Shown here piece by piece: positions 23,111-34,397 of a DNA stretch of 64,000 bases. Source of the DNA: Aedes albopictus (taxonomy: Eukaryota > Arthropoda > Insecta > Diptera > Culicidae); the NCBI RefSeq assembly GCF_035046485.1, contig NC_085137.1, positions 253,664,733-253,728,732 of the forward strand, read 5' to 3'. The translations under genes and the position numbers were made by a program. The notes below the pieces were generated by a model. The model saw only the letters and a list, made by a program, of their open reading frames with translations. It made no database searches and had not been told where the DNA came from. Each line of letters starts with the position of its first letter. The stretch's first letter is position 1.

Positions 23111-24370
23111 GACGCGTTCGGCTGATAGGAGCGCTGGGCTTAAGATGAGATGACTTTCTTTGAGACGAGATTGCACCGGTCGAAGGTGTAGTACCATGTC
23201 CTGTCGGAACTCCGCGTTAATTGGACATTTAGTGTGTTTGTTTTGATGCTTTGCAAAATTTTACATGTCAAATTTGTTTGTTTAATATAATTAAATTATA
23301 TGTTTGAGCTCATAGAATGTTCAGCTTTTTCATGCGATAACTTGTTTTATTTTTCAAAGTAGACTATAGTCATTGTCGGTTTTCTTGTCTGGTTTCCATA
23401 ACGTTTAATAACCATTCTAAATGCTAGAAAACTATAATTTTGTTAGAGCGTTTATCATAATAAATGTTCAAATTTTCATAAACTATAGCCTAGTTTTCGA
23501 TGAACAACATTTGTTGGGTTTGTTACCACGATATTATAGTTTATCAATCAAGTTAAGGAGAAACGTCAGAGAATTCAAATATGGCGGTCACAATGGCCGA
23601 CTTGGTCCCCTATTCACGTTTCAAGAGATTGAAAATTCGTAAACAAAAGCTCTCGATTTGGAAAAACTGTCTCTTTTTGCAATTGAGCAAAGCCAGTATG
23701 AACAAGTGCGGCTTTGTTTGATGTTTCGTTCATCATATTTGTGCCTCTAAAGTTTGTATGCAAAATGGCAATGGTATTGATGTTTCACCTTAAAACCCCG
23801 ACATTTTGACTAGCGATAATGGATTATTCTACAAATCCATGCGTCGGACCTAACTTCGGAAGTGGTTCACTATGTATACCAGGTCCACTACATAGTACGT
23901 AACTTCTGAAGTATGAGCTCGCAACCCTCAGGCACATATGCCTATAAGTACCGTAAATCGGGGTGAAATTGGTTATACGCGGACCAAATTGTAATTCCAT
24001 ATGAGCAACTTCTACACGTCATTATGATTATAAAATTTATATCTCATCTAGTTCATAGATATCTACAAATGAGTTTAGGCTTTTCAGTTAAAAAAAAAGT
24101 TAGTTTAGTATTACTTTTTTAAGGGGTTTTCAATGTGCTTCTTACATAGCCGAAACCGTTGGTACTAAACAATCGATTGCCACTAGGAGTACCTGTAAAC
24201 CTCCTGTGTTCACATTTTTGTGGAACCTTGATTGTTATGTGATTTAGCTATTCTGTACATGAATCATTTTCAATAGCTTATTTTTGCCAGTTCGTTTAAT
24301 TTATAGGCTCACTTGTTTACTAAAACCTCTACCGAGCCGAAAACCTAGATAACAATTTGTTGTACTAAAA
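23111..24370. other. AT-rich intergenic DNA with a relict MITE end
   Basis: No gene is supported. At 23949-23990 GTACCGTAAATCGGGGTGAAAT resembles one end of the CCGTAAACCGGGG element found complete at 63441-63655, but no partner end is visible. Confidence 0.4.
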
Positions 24371-24374
24371 ACTA

Positions 24375-25370
24375 TCAATAAATATTCAGTAGCGAGTCCG
24401 ACGGGGAACTTTTATCCTGGACCCGGAACCGGAACTGGAGCCAGAACCAGATACTGCGGCCGCGAATTGTGCTCGCCGTTGGCTGGCTTGTGGGTTCAGC
24501 ATCGCTGCCGTGATAGCTTTCAACCTCTTCCAGTGTTTCTAAGCCTTCCTTTTGCCGCCTTTCTTTCTCAGAAACGACCTCTGTATTACACGCGATTTGC
24601 TGCATCTGGTCTTCTTCCTACGGCGGCTGGTTAACAAAAACTTCCTCATCTTCTTCCAAAACTTCGAAGATGGTGTCCTTCGAGACTTCCGCAAATTTTT
24701 GTTCATCCGAAGTAGTTCCTTTCCCAGAAACGATGTCAGCATATTAATTGGATCCCGAGTTTCTTTGTTTCTTCTCCTTCTTATTCCGGCCTTGGCGCAG
24801 AGGGTAAGAATCCCTCCAATAACCCAATCCTTGACACAGAGAGCAGGTATTTTTCAGAGACTCGTAGAAAATCCTGGCCTTCATATTACCGACAACTACC
24901 GCTGACGGAATAGTCGCTTTTACACCCATGTATATTCCTCGCATTACAGTGTACATATAATCCAGGCCTAAGTCTGGTGGGAACTTTTCCCGTACCACAT
25001 GTTGTAATTCTCCAAACTCTCCAAGAACCGATGATAAATCAGCATCTGGTAGCTCTGGTGGCAGGTCGAACACGCGTATGTACGTGATGCTTGTTTCGCC
25101 CGCGATTGACATCCTCACGACAACTCTCTTTCCGTTCGCATAAGTAAAATGCCTTGGTTCCACATTTTTACGCAGCGATTCCATAGCTTCCAACGCCGCG
25201 AGTTTCAAATAAGCGAGCGAGCTGTTGCAAGCGATGTTTCTCCTCATTTCGTTCATGTCTAGGGTAGCGAACCACTTGAGTAGTGGCCGGTATTTTGGAC
25301 ACTTTTCACTAAAACCGAAGACGTCTAATAACAAGACGGACAGCTCCCACCATATCGCAGGCGACAAGGT
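24375..25370 (-). pseudogene. LINE ORF1 (gag-like) fragment, LOA/R1-type
   Basis: The minus frame 25367-24744 (207 codons) reads as the C-terminal half of a non-LTR gag: YIRVFDLPPELPDADLSSVL, EFGELQHVVREKFPP, then a zinc knuckle and a basic tail (RQGRNKKEKKQR). The knuckle is CSLCQGLGYWRDSY, in which the expected His and last Cys are both Tyr, so it cannot bind zinc normally. Downstream acidic and Ser-rich text at 24742-24375 in other frames continues the fragment. No RT follows it. Confidence 0.65.
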
Positions 25371-25754
25371 TGAAACGCCCTCAACGATTCACAGGAACAT
25401 TAAACATGATTGTGTGCGTGTACGTGCAAATAGGTACACGGAAGCTGTAGCATCTCACGCACACTTATTCATAATGTTGTACCCGGGAGTCGTTCGCGGC
25501 GCTAGTGTGCTTGAAGTTCTCAGAGTATATGGAGCAAGCGGGTAGATGTCTGTCTTGTTATTAGCCGTCTTCGCTAAAACTCAATCAATTCCTGAACAAT
25601 TGACTTGAAATTTTGTATACGGCTAGATACTATACGTGTCTCACCGCGTTATAAAAATTGTGTCAATTGGTTCAAAATTAGCTGAGTTATTGCAGAAAAG
25701 TACCCAAAATAGGACCCCTGCCGAGATGGTTCCACTTCCCTATTTTGTGCTATT
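25371..25754. other. Unassigned spacer between two LINE fragments
   Basis: No ORF of note. It contains sequence of the kind often found in insect repeats (GCCGAGATGGTTCCACTTCCC), with nothing I can bound. Confidence 0.35.
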
Positions 25755-25955
25755 CTAACGGTACAGATAGAAGCAGCGGCAAATGAGACAAAAGTTAACG
25801 ACAAAAGTAGCGACACTAACCAGAAGATTGCGCCCATACACCGCAGAGCTATTGGACATCATCCGGGACAGTGCCACTATAGCTGTGGAGGCTCTTTTGC
25901 AGGCGCAATCAACGTGGCTACCGAAGGTTAGCTTGACGTCGATTATAACACCCAA
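25755..25955 (-). pseudogene. LOA/R1-type reverse transcriptase C-terminal fragment
   Basis: The 66-codon frame contains GVIIDVKLTFGSHVDCACKR and ALSRMMSNSSAVYG, the segment just after the RT palm in LOA/R1-type LINEs. It lies upstream, on the minus strand, of the ORF1 fragment at 24375-25370, which is the wrong order for one element. The two are either separate insertions or rearranged. Confidence 0.6.
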
Positions 25956-26475
25956 GTGTTTGACGGAGCGCTTCGAAGTTTGTTTTTTTTATCTGTATTA
26001 CGACTTACGAGATCGTCTACACCACCACCTCAGTTTTGTGTTGAGCCAACTCCAGTTTCCTGGATCTCATCTACGCCTTTACAACCTTGATTGAAAGCAC
26101 TTCCGACCTACATCTGTGTCGTAAACTAGTACTCGATTCTGGAAGTAACTTCCGAGAATCTTGTACGGGTACCTGGGTATCTCAATACGTAGCCAAATGA
26201 CCCAGACGCAGGAACGCATCGGCAATAGCCGGCCAATGGACCACTAAAATAACTAAAACGGCCGCTATGAAATGAACAGATTGCGCCACCGTAGCCTTGT
26301 GTGTTTGACGTAACTCAACTGCTGTCACTGTGTTACCGTCCATATACGGTGGCGCTTTTGTTTTGATGCGGTGAGTAGCGGAAAAGTCGGCTTCAGTGAT
26401 CCATTGGCGCTATTAAACGCGTTCCTTACATCCAGACCTGTATGTATATAGAGGTGACTGTAGCGCTGGCCAGGG
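25956..26475. other. Unassigned intergenic sequence
   Basis: No coding frame or repeat boundary is supported over about 520 bp. Confidence 0.35.
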
Positions 26476-26960
26476 GTCTCCAGTTAGCCTAGTGGTTAAG
26501 GCTATGGATCGCCAATCCGGGGACGGCCGGTACGATTCCCGTTCTGGTGGGGAAAATTTTCTCAATTCCCTGGGCATAGTGTATCATTGTACTTGCCTCA
26601 CAATATACAAATTCATGCAATAAGGCAATCCATGACGACTTTTCGCGATAGGGGTGACAGCCAAAAATGTAAACACAGTGTGAGTAGCACTTAACAAAGT
26701 TTCGTCAAGTGTCGTCGATGCTTAACAAATTCCTTTGTGTTCAACTGTCACCCTGATCATCGAATGTCAAAAATACATGGTAAACAAAAAAAATCAGCTG
26801 ATCGCATCTGTCTCATGGATTGCCTTATGGCAGGCAAAGAAAGCCCTTCAATTAATAACTGTGGAAGTGCTTAAGGAACACTAAGTTGAAGCGAGGCAGA
26901 CCAAGTCCCAGTGGGGACGTAGAGCCACAAAGAAGGTGAAGATGTAGCGATGGCCGGCAA
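26476..26960 (+). mobile_element. tRNA-derived SINE (Feilai relative) split by a MITE
   Basis: The head has an A box (TAGCCTAGTGG) and a B box (GGTACGATTCC) spaced as in a tRNA. The body follows with CTTGCCTCACAATATACA. The 3' part (26828-26960) has TTAATAACTGTGGAAGTGC, GAACACTAAG and CCCAGTGGGGACG, the same tail as Feilai. Bases 26623-26825 are a later insertion. Without it the SINE is about 280 bp. Confidence 0.75.
26623..26825. mobile_element. 203-bp MITE with TA duplication inside the SINE
   Basis: The ends are AGGCAATCCATGA and its exact inverse TCATGGATTGCCT, flanked by TA at 26621-26622 and 26826-26827. Shorter inverted matches continue inward (GGGTGACAG facing CTGTCACCC). TA duplication fits Tc1/mariner-type transposases (inference). 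Confidence 0.82.
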
Positions 26961-27359
26961 CGCACTGTGACTGCTGAAGACGGGTGTTTTCGAGGTCCGA
27001 AATTAACTGCAGAGGCTTTCGGAGGCTTCCAGGACAGTCTGGACACTGTGGGTCGCCTGGCCTTCTTATTTGACACCAAACGGCAACCGGATATAGCACA
27101 GTGCTCTTCAAATATTTGAGGCCTCTTGGTATGGTCTCACAAAGCTGCGTGTGATGCGCTATCACAACCACCTTCAAATCGAGGTACTACTCCTGAAATT
27201 GTGACATCTGAGCACTGGCGACTGTCTCTCCCGGCTGTAAATGTTTGGTTCGTTAATTGATTGTGTTGGAGTGATTTTTTATTCAAAAGCTTGTGGTGAA
27301 CCTAGTTCAAGAATTACAAGAGTGCTTAAGTTGTGTGAGCGTGGAGAAAAAGGACGTCC
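26961..27359. other. Intergenic sequence left of the gypsy element
   Basis: No gene is supported. It ends at CCTC, the target duplication of the LTR element. Confidence 0.4.
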
Positions 27360-27363
27360 CCTC

Positions 27364-28087
27364 TGTAAGTTAGAGTTTTCCAACAGATAATGAGCATGCG
27401 ACTTACCTTTAGCAACTCATCTCAGGGGCGCCTCACTTCCCTATTCGAGAGGGTGTTACGATGGGAAGGGGAATCCTTCCGCCGCTCTTCGCTGGGGCAC
27501 TGATGCACACCGACACTCATTCACCAACGTGGCTATTCTCCGGGCTATTTCTTCTCCGTTTTAATTTCACAGCGTGCCGTCTACCGCTCTCGGTCTCCCG
27601 CGTCTATCACTCCCGGTTCACGGTCACAAAGGGCTGTCCGTGATAACTTCACTTCCTAGGTACTCAACTGCGGCCTCAGGGTAATTTCCACCGACTTAGG
27701 ACCCCACACGGAGCACATATACTGTTCCCTTGGTCACTTGGACACACGCGGCGGATTCCGGACTATCGACCGTCGTACTCAGAGGTTGTCACAGAAGAGA
27801 CCGATCTACTCCTCATCGCCGACGCACCAACCTCTAATTTCTCTTCATTCGGGCTTCGATGGGCGGAAACTCTCGGCCGAATGCTCGTTTTCTGCGTTTT
27901 CCCTTGGTGTGGACGTTCGCATTTTTCGAGTTGTCGGAGTGGGGTTTATAGCGCGATAGCGGCATTACAAAAAGGGGTTTTTTTTAACAAAATCTAAGCC
28001 TACCTTCTAATTTTGCAACTTACAATATTTAGAATGATGTTTTTTTTTTGACTATCTTTTTATGGGACATTGATTTTAAATGTTACA
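27364..28087 (-). repeat. gypsy 3' LTR
   Basis: This is 724 bp. By eye it differs from the other LTR at about two substitutions (near 27386 and 27605) plus the length of a poly-T run. Confidence 0.9.
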
Positions 28088-28097
28088 TTCCCCCGAG

Positions 28098-28976
28098 GTA
28101 GAATAAAAAAAAATAATGGAATTATTTTTTTTTAATCAAGAAAACTAAAGCACGAAATGCAATTGTAAATAAATTATCCTCATAACAAAAAAAAATATAG
28201 AAACAAAAACAAAATGATCTAAATATTTACCAAATTTAACAAAACTAGTTTTAATGAAAGATTAATTTTGGATTTATAAGGTGTTCGATTCGGGTACGCG
28301 CAATTGGGGGACCCCTGTGATCTGGCACGCCATCACAGTGAGTCCAAAAAATCGTAGTCGGCTCGTCGAACACCCGTACAACCCTGCCATCTGGCTAGGG
28401 TCTGGCTGGTCAACTAATTATCTTCGTCCCACCTAACCGTTGCCGGCAAGTCGCATTCTTTTGGATTGTCAATAAGGAAACTTTGTGCAGGGCGAATCAT
28501 CCCCTTTTTCTTTCTATTCTGTCCTACCTAGCTGGACTCGCTCGAAGGTACCTCATACTCACTCTTGATTTGACCGCTAGAGAATTCCCTAAATTGGACC
28601 ATCTTCTTTCATGAGAAGACACACATTCGAATTTCACAGCAATCTGTTTTTAACGGGGATAGCCACTCCCAGGTAAAACTTATTTATAATTCGGCCGGCC
28701 TAAAACATGGATCTGGTTTTCCCAGAACAAAACAACTTCCTATGCTAATCTTTTACCGCCCTGCTCCCGCTGAGTGGCACATTAGACATTTACATTAGGA
28801 GATTGTCACCAGTAGCAGCATGCAGTCCTCTCTCAGGGAACTCGAGAGAGACAAATGCTGCTTTATATGGTGAGGAGAGTGAGATTCTAGGATTTCCCCT
28901 TAGCTATTCAAGATCACAACAGGAAACTGATAGGATAGAAGGAAAAAGGAAATGATCGCGTATGGCACCAGCAAAA
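28098..28976 (-). other. gypsy 3' untranslated region
   Basis: It lies between the end of integrase and the 3' LTR. The first part on the plus strand is very AT-rich with long A runs. The rest has no ORF, so no env gene. Confidence 0.6.
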
Positions 28977-31900
28977 CTAAGGCTTAATATGCTCAGCGGG
29001 CCAGACACCCAAGTTTTTCCCATCGACGTCCTCGAGTTCGTAGGAGCTTGAACCGCGTTTGGCTACAATCTGACAGGGTAAATACATAGGTGCCAACTTA
29101 GCATTATAGTATTCTCCTGCGTTAGATTGCTTGAAGTTGCGACGGTATACGTTCTGACCCACTTGGAAATCTTCCGGCCGCGCACGTTTGCGCAAATTGT
29201 AGCACTGGGCGCTGGATGTATAGGCTTTAAGTAGGTTTTTTTGATACCAGGTCGTATATTTCACCGCTAATTCTTTTCTGTTGGAAAGCTCGATCTTCCT
29301 GTTCGTATTCCTCCTTGCGTCGCATCCGGGTATGATCGTCTCCACTAATCGCGATCTCGTGGTTTCGAGTTACGAAGAAGGGCGTGAAGCCGGTTGCTGA
29401 GTGCACTGAATTGTTGAATACGTGTTCAATGTCGGCAATCTTAGTATCCCAGCCTCGCTGGTCCTTTTGACAGTACGTCCGTATCGCCGCATTTATGGAC
29501 CTGTTTAGGCGTTCCACTGGGTTTCCCTGGCTGTGATGTCGAGAGGTTGTCCAGTGCTTGACGTTGTACTGCTTCAGCAACGCCTCGAATTCCTTCGAGA
29601 GGAAGGTCGTTGCATTATCTGTCAGCACGATTTCCGGAATGGAGTTCCTTAGAAACCAACCTTCCCGGATAGTCTTGCAGCTTCAATTCGGCGGACGGGG
29701 TGGAGTTGGCACCATTTACTGAACAGGTCCTGCACGACCAGAATGTGCATAAATCCCGCCTTACTTTTCGGCTACGGTCCTATGTAGTCCATGGCGATGA
29801 TTTGCCAGGGATGGTCAGCAATTTTCTGCTTTCCCATAACCGGGATTGTTGGGACGGTGGCTGGCTTGCTCTCTTTACAGACGGTGCATCGCTGGACCCA
29901 TTTCCGGGTTTCGGTAGCCATGTGCGGCCAATAGTACCGAAGTTGTAATCTGGACAAAGTCTTTTCGACTCCGAGGTGAAATGATTGTTCGTGTTCCTCT
30001 TGTATAATTCGTGGACGGTTTTCGGGCGGCGGAACCATCTTCCATTCGAATCGCACGTCGAAAGGCTCTTCGTCTACCGGGACATACTTCCACAGCTGCC
30101 CGTCCTCGAGACGGAAGTCCGGATAGTCCGCCGGCTCTTCCTCTATCTTTTGCACTAGATCCCCGTAAGACGTCGACCCTGCCTTGGAAGCTTTTATCGC
30201 GCATATGCTTCGCGAAAGTGCGTCGGGCACAGTGTTTTCGGTTCCCTTCCGATGTATGATCGTCATGTCCAGGTGCTGCAAGTCTAAACTCCATCGACTG
30301 AGTCTGGACGACGGACGCCATTTGTTGTTCCGAATGTACTGGAGCGCGGAAGCATCGGTTATTAGTGTGAAGTGACTCCCTTCGATATACCCGCGAAACT
30401 TTTCCACTGCCATCAAAACTGCCAGCGCTTCCTTCTCAGTAGCTGAATAATTTTGTTGGGCGGAGTTCAGTTTCAGAGATACAAAGCTAATCACTTTCTC
30501 TGACCCGTCCTGAATTTGAGTTAGCACTCCGGCCACGGTACGATCACTCGCGTCCGTCTGAACGCTAAATTCCTTCTCAAAGTCCGGGTTTGAGAGTATC
30601 GGGGCAGTAATGAGACGCTCCTTGATGATCCGAAATGCTTCGTTCGCCTCTTTAGTCCATCGCACGATCTTTGGTTTACCAGCTAGGAGGTCCGAGATCG
30701 GCGTGGTGATGGCACTAAAGTCCGGAATAAAGCGCCGGTAATAATTTACCATCCCCAGAAACCTTCGCACTTGGCGAATGGTCTTGGGGGCTTCAAAGTC
30801 CAAAATCCCTTGTACCTTGGAAGGATCGGGGCGGAGTCCGTCACACGACAGCAAGTATCCCAAAAAAGGAACTTCTGACCTGCAAAATTTCGATTTGTCG
30901 ATGTTTATCGACAGGTTTGCTTTCCTCAGTCGACGTGCCACTTCCTCGAGAAGCCGGATATGATCCTCGAAGCTGTCGCTAGCCACAATGATGTCGTCTA
31001 AGTAGACGAACACCCATGGTTCTAGTTCTCCAGCTCCGAGGATCTTATCCATCAATCGAGATAGGGTTGCCGGACTGTTTGTCAAGCCGAAAGGGAGACG
31101 AGTATACTGAAACATGCCCCGCCCTTGAATGCAGAACGCGGTAAGAGGTTTTGAATCTTCACTCAGCGGAATCTGAAGAAAAGCATCCTTCAGATCGATG
31201 GTGCTAAGATACCTCGTTTTACCCAAACGTCCCAGTATACGACCGACGTGAGCCAATGGATAGCCGTCTCGTTTAGTTCGGGCATTAAGCTTTCGTGCGT
31301 CTAAACATAAACGAACAGTTCCGTTGGGTTTTTTGATTGGCACTGCGTTGAGAGCCCAATCTGAATGTGACTCTTCGATCACTCCTAGCTGAAGTAGTCG
31401 GTCTATCTCCTCGTTTAAGGCTTTATGTATAGCCGGAGAGTACGGATAAGGAGATACCCGTATTGGTGGGGAATCTTTGGATTCCTCCTTCAGTTCTATT
31501 GAATGTTCGATCAGCGAGGTAACCTCGAGCTGATCATTCATAGCTGGCTTGAAGATTATTTTAACTTTTTCTAGTGCCGCAACCTGTTCGGAGCTGAGCT
31601 CAACGAGACGAGGTGGGTTACTATCCGTACACTCATCTTCATTCACAAGGAAGAGAATTTCTTCCCCTCTTGTTATATAAAGATCGAAAGCTGTGAAGAA
31701 ATCCATGCCTGCAATACAGTCGACAGGGAGATCTTCAACGATCGTGGTTTCAATTATTTTGGTTCGTCCTTCGAACCAAAATGGAAGAAACACGCGTCCC
31801 ACTACGTCGAGGCAATCCCCTGAAGCGCTAGTGAGGATCAAATTGCTTGGAAAAACCATGGTATTGGATGTTTTCCAAAGCGGGGCGGTTGCTGCGGAGA

Positions 31901-32180
31901 TCAAATTTCTCTGGCTCTCGCAGTCCAACAGTGTACGGATTGGTGTATCGAAAATTTTTGGTTTGATGTGAGGTCGATTATCGTTTATAATGGACAATAC
32001 TGAGGAACTGGATACATCTTCCTCAGAATCGTCATCGCGTTCGGGTAGAGGTTCATACCCTAAGGCGATCAAAGAATCTGTCAAGCAAGAGGAGGAATGA
32101 TCGTTTGCTTGGAGACAAACGTTCACTTGGAAGGACTCTTGTCCTTCCGGCGCTTGGAGTTTTTTGAGCAGAACGGGCAT
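28977..32180 (-). pseudogene. pol: gypsy pol: protease, RT, RNase H, integrase (three lesions)
   Basis: The 802-codon frame 32180-29772 contains a protease-like site (TLLDCESQRNLIS), RT with LCLDARKLNA, STIDLKDAFLQIPL, LPFGLTNSPATLSRLM and VFVYLDDIIV, RNase H with VQTDASD, TEKEALAV and TDASALQYI, and the integrase HHCC zinc site (HEQSFHLG...CTVC). It stops at TAG 29774-29772, just after the first catalytic Asp (AMDYIGP). A frameshift near 29665 leads to 29628-29227 with the second Asp (LTDNATTF) and the Glu (NPVERLNR). Another near 29280 leads to 29345-28977, the C-terminal chromatin-binding-like region. RT and RNase H look intact but integrase cannot be made as one chain. Confidence 0.88.
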
Positions 32181-34369
32181 CTAGGGGTTGGAAAACCAAG
32201 AAATCCGCATATCTGACAGTGAACTTTGTAGGGTTGGGTGCACTGCTCGGTTAGGTGCTGTTGACTTCGGCAGTTAAAGCACACGAACTTATCGTTCAAA
32301 GGCACGTGTGTGCGAAGCTGGCCTTCCAAACCGTTGTGGGTAGCTTTCGAAATCTCTGGGGGTTCTCCGTCGCTTGAGTCATTTTTGTCTGCTTTCGTAA
32401 TCCTTTTAGGTTTTTCTTCTGATTTGGATGTGGCCTGATCTTTCTTGAAAAACGGCTTCCCTCCTGGTTTGCTTGGATTAAATCCTTGGTTGGATCGGAA
32501 CTGTTGACCGGATGATTTCTGGGGTTGCTGTGAGCCCTTGCCTCCAGATTGTTGAAAGTTTTGTGCAGGTTCGCGATTACTGAATGTAGAAGGTTTCTCG
32601 GCCGCTTGGATTGCATTTGTCTGAGCGTTACCCTGTGGCTTGGAGAAGAGATAGGTGTTGGTGGCGTCGATTTCTTGACCCGCCATTTGGAGAGAATACA
32701 GATCTGGAAACTCTCGACCGATGAGGGCACGTTTGTAGTCTGCGCGCAAGTTTCGCCGCACCGTTTGCGCAATCTCTTCGTCCGACACTGGCCTTGCCAA
32801 ACTTTTGAATTTCCTCTCGACGTCCAAGAAAAACTCCAGAAAACTTTCGTTCTTCTGTTGCCTACGTTGGTAGATCTCCAGCAGTACATAATGGTCCAGA
32901 TCTGGATGACGGAACGTCGCTTTAAGACTGTCAATCAGATCCGAGTACGTTGTAAACCTGTGTTTATTGCTAATAAACCACATCTTGGCTTTCCCTGTAA
33001 GTAAGTTGCCGAACGATCTCAACAACTCGGGTTCCGAAATCAATTCCGATTGTGTCCAGTCATTGACTTCCCATAAAAACGTGTTGAGTCCTGCTCCACG
33101 ATCCTCTCCCGTGTAACGCATCGGCCATTTAGCCACCGGTATGGTTTTTGTCCGATTGGCCACCGGTACAAAGTCTAAATCTTGGAAGGGATTTACCGAA
33201 GGGTTGGGAGTTGGGATGTAGGCTCGCTCATTGGATTGGGAATGGTTAGGTCTCATATTCAAATAAGGATTTTGCGTTTGGCTAGGTGCAGTTGGATTAC
33301 TCCTACGTGCATCCGACCCAAGCAAATCAACAGATGTCGGCATACCCCTGGAGATCATCGAATCAGAGGACTGGGTAGGGCTGGGTTCTCTTGTTGGACG
33401 CCCTACCTGAGGAAATGATGGTTGGTACGTTGAGTTTCGATGATACTCCGGAATCGATTGAACGGGGTTAACATAGTGGGGTTGTTGGTATCGGATGTTT
33501 GAGTATCCCGAATTTGGTTGTGGGAACTGGATTTGGGATTGTGTTCGAGGGTAATCATATGGATTGGACCATGATGGCGTATTCAGCGGGGCACTAGGGG
33601 CAAAAGAGGCTGTGCACTGCGACGGCTGCTGCGACACTGCGCACCGATAGTAAGCTGGTTGTTGTTCCGGATAACTATCCACGGCTGGAATTCTTGCTCC
33701 GGATCCACTGTCCACTAACGACGCATTAATAGAGCCCACTGAATTAACTACACTCGTTTGCGCGATCGCATTCCCCCCGGAACCCATCGACAAAACTGGT
33801 AAATCCCCTGGCAGCTCACGAACCGTGTCGAACCTGACCTGTCTGGATTGTATACGTGACGCGACCTGGTATCGTGGTGTTGCCCACGTCATATGTACAT
33901 CACTTCCTGATGCAACGGTGACAATCGGATTGGTCCTTATAGGTGTAATGTTGGACATCGAAACCGACGTCGTCGAAATCGATAAATTCTGCAAATTCAA
34001 AAGTGGGTCGCTTTCCGCTACAGAGAGAACTGCATTAGGAACGGGTTGCGATTCGGTTGACACCGGCGCCGCTGTGGAGGTATCACCCGCCGACGACGAC
34101 GAAATCGGTTGCTCCAAAGTAATTAAATCATGCGAATGTTCGGCTGCCTGAGCTGCTAAACTAGCAGCCCCCTGCAACTCCACAGGAATGGTATTCTGCA
34201 CAGTGACAGATTGAGAAGAATATATTGCATTTTGGTCGAAAAATGATGCATAAGTTTGTATTACTTTTGAAAATAACCAGTTTGCGTCGTTGCCATAACT
34301 GCTAACACCATATGTCCGTTTGAATAATTTCAAACGATGATACAAATGTAAGAGTCCTGCCTTAGACAT
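32123..34369 (-). CDS. gag: gypsy gag
   Basis: This is 748 codons from the ATG at 34369; the frame is open back to a GTG at 34408. The order is a Ser/Thr/Pro/Gln-rich N-terminal half, then the capsid-like region starting near WPMRYTGEDRGAGLNTFLWE and including ELLRSFGNLLTGKAKMWF and LLEIYQRRQQKNESFLEF, then a basic Gln/Lys-rich stretch. A zinc knuckle CFNCRSQQHLTEQC and a second Cys cluster (CQICGF...CPFC) follow. It ends at TGA 32125-32123, overlapping pol by 58 bp in the -1 frame. Confidence 0.85.
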   Translation of the reverse strand: MSKAGLLHLYHRLKLFKRTYGVSSYGNDANWLFSKVIQTYASFFDQNAIYSSQSVTVQNTIPVELQGAASLAAQAAEHSHDLITLEQPISSSSAGDTSTAAPVSTESQPVPNAVLSVAESDPLLNLQNLSISTTSVSMSNITPIRTNPIVTVASGSDVHMTWATPRYQVASRIQSRQVRFDTVRELPGDLPVLSMGSGGNAIAQTSVVNSVGSINASLVDSGSGARIPAVDSYPEQQPAYYRCAVSQQPSQCTASFAPSAPLNTPSWSNPYDYPRTQSQIQFPQPNSGYSNIRYQQPHYVNPVQSIPEYHRNSTYQPSFPQVGRPTREPSPTQSSDSMISRGMPTSVDLLGSDARRSNPTAPSQTQNPYLNMRPNHSQSNERAYIPTPNPSVNPFQDLDFVPVANRTKTIPVAKWPMRYTGEDRGAGLNTFLWEVNDWTQSELISEPELLRSFGNLLTGKAKMWFISNKHRFTTYSDLIDSLKATFRHPDLDHYVLLEIYQRRQQKNESFLEFFLDVERKFKSLARPVSDEEIAQTVRRNLRADYKRALIGREFPDLYSLQMAGQEIDATNTYLFSKPQGNAQTNAIQAAEKPSTFSNREPAQNFQQSGGKGSQQPQKSSGQQFRSNQGFNPSKPGGKPFFKKDQATSKSEEKPKRITKADKNDSSDGEPPEISKATHNGLEGQLRTHVPLNDKFVCFNCRSQQHLTEQCTQPYKVHCQICGFLGFPTPRCPFCSKNSKRRKDKSPSK
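32129..32165 (-). promoter_or_regulatory. gag-pol -1 ribosomal frameshift signal
   Basis: Within the 58-bp gag/pol overlap the minus strand reads A AAA AAC in gag codon phase (32165-32159), a canonical slippery heptamer. After a 10-nt spacer comes a perfect 8-bp hairpin, GGAAGGAC / AAGA / GTCCTTCC (32148-32129). Slipping back one base puts the ribosome in the pol frame (next codons CTC CAA GCG). The gag stop follows the hairpin at once. Confidence 0.8.
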
Positions 34370-34397
34370 TTGTCTGTCGAGCGAACTATTATTCAAT

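Noticed and set aside
26476..26555. A tRNA gene
   Set aside because: A and B boxes are present but no cloverleaf closes, and the sequence continues into a SINE body and Feilai tail.
27461..27959. Two plus-strand ORFs repeated at 37445-37943
   Set aside because: They lie inside the gypsy LTRs, on the opposite strand to gag-pol, and are present twice only because LTRs are.
28098..28976. An envelope gene in the gypsy element
   Set aside because: No ORF of useful length lies between integrase and the 3' LTR.
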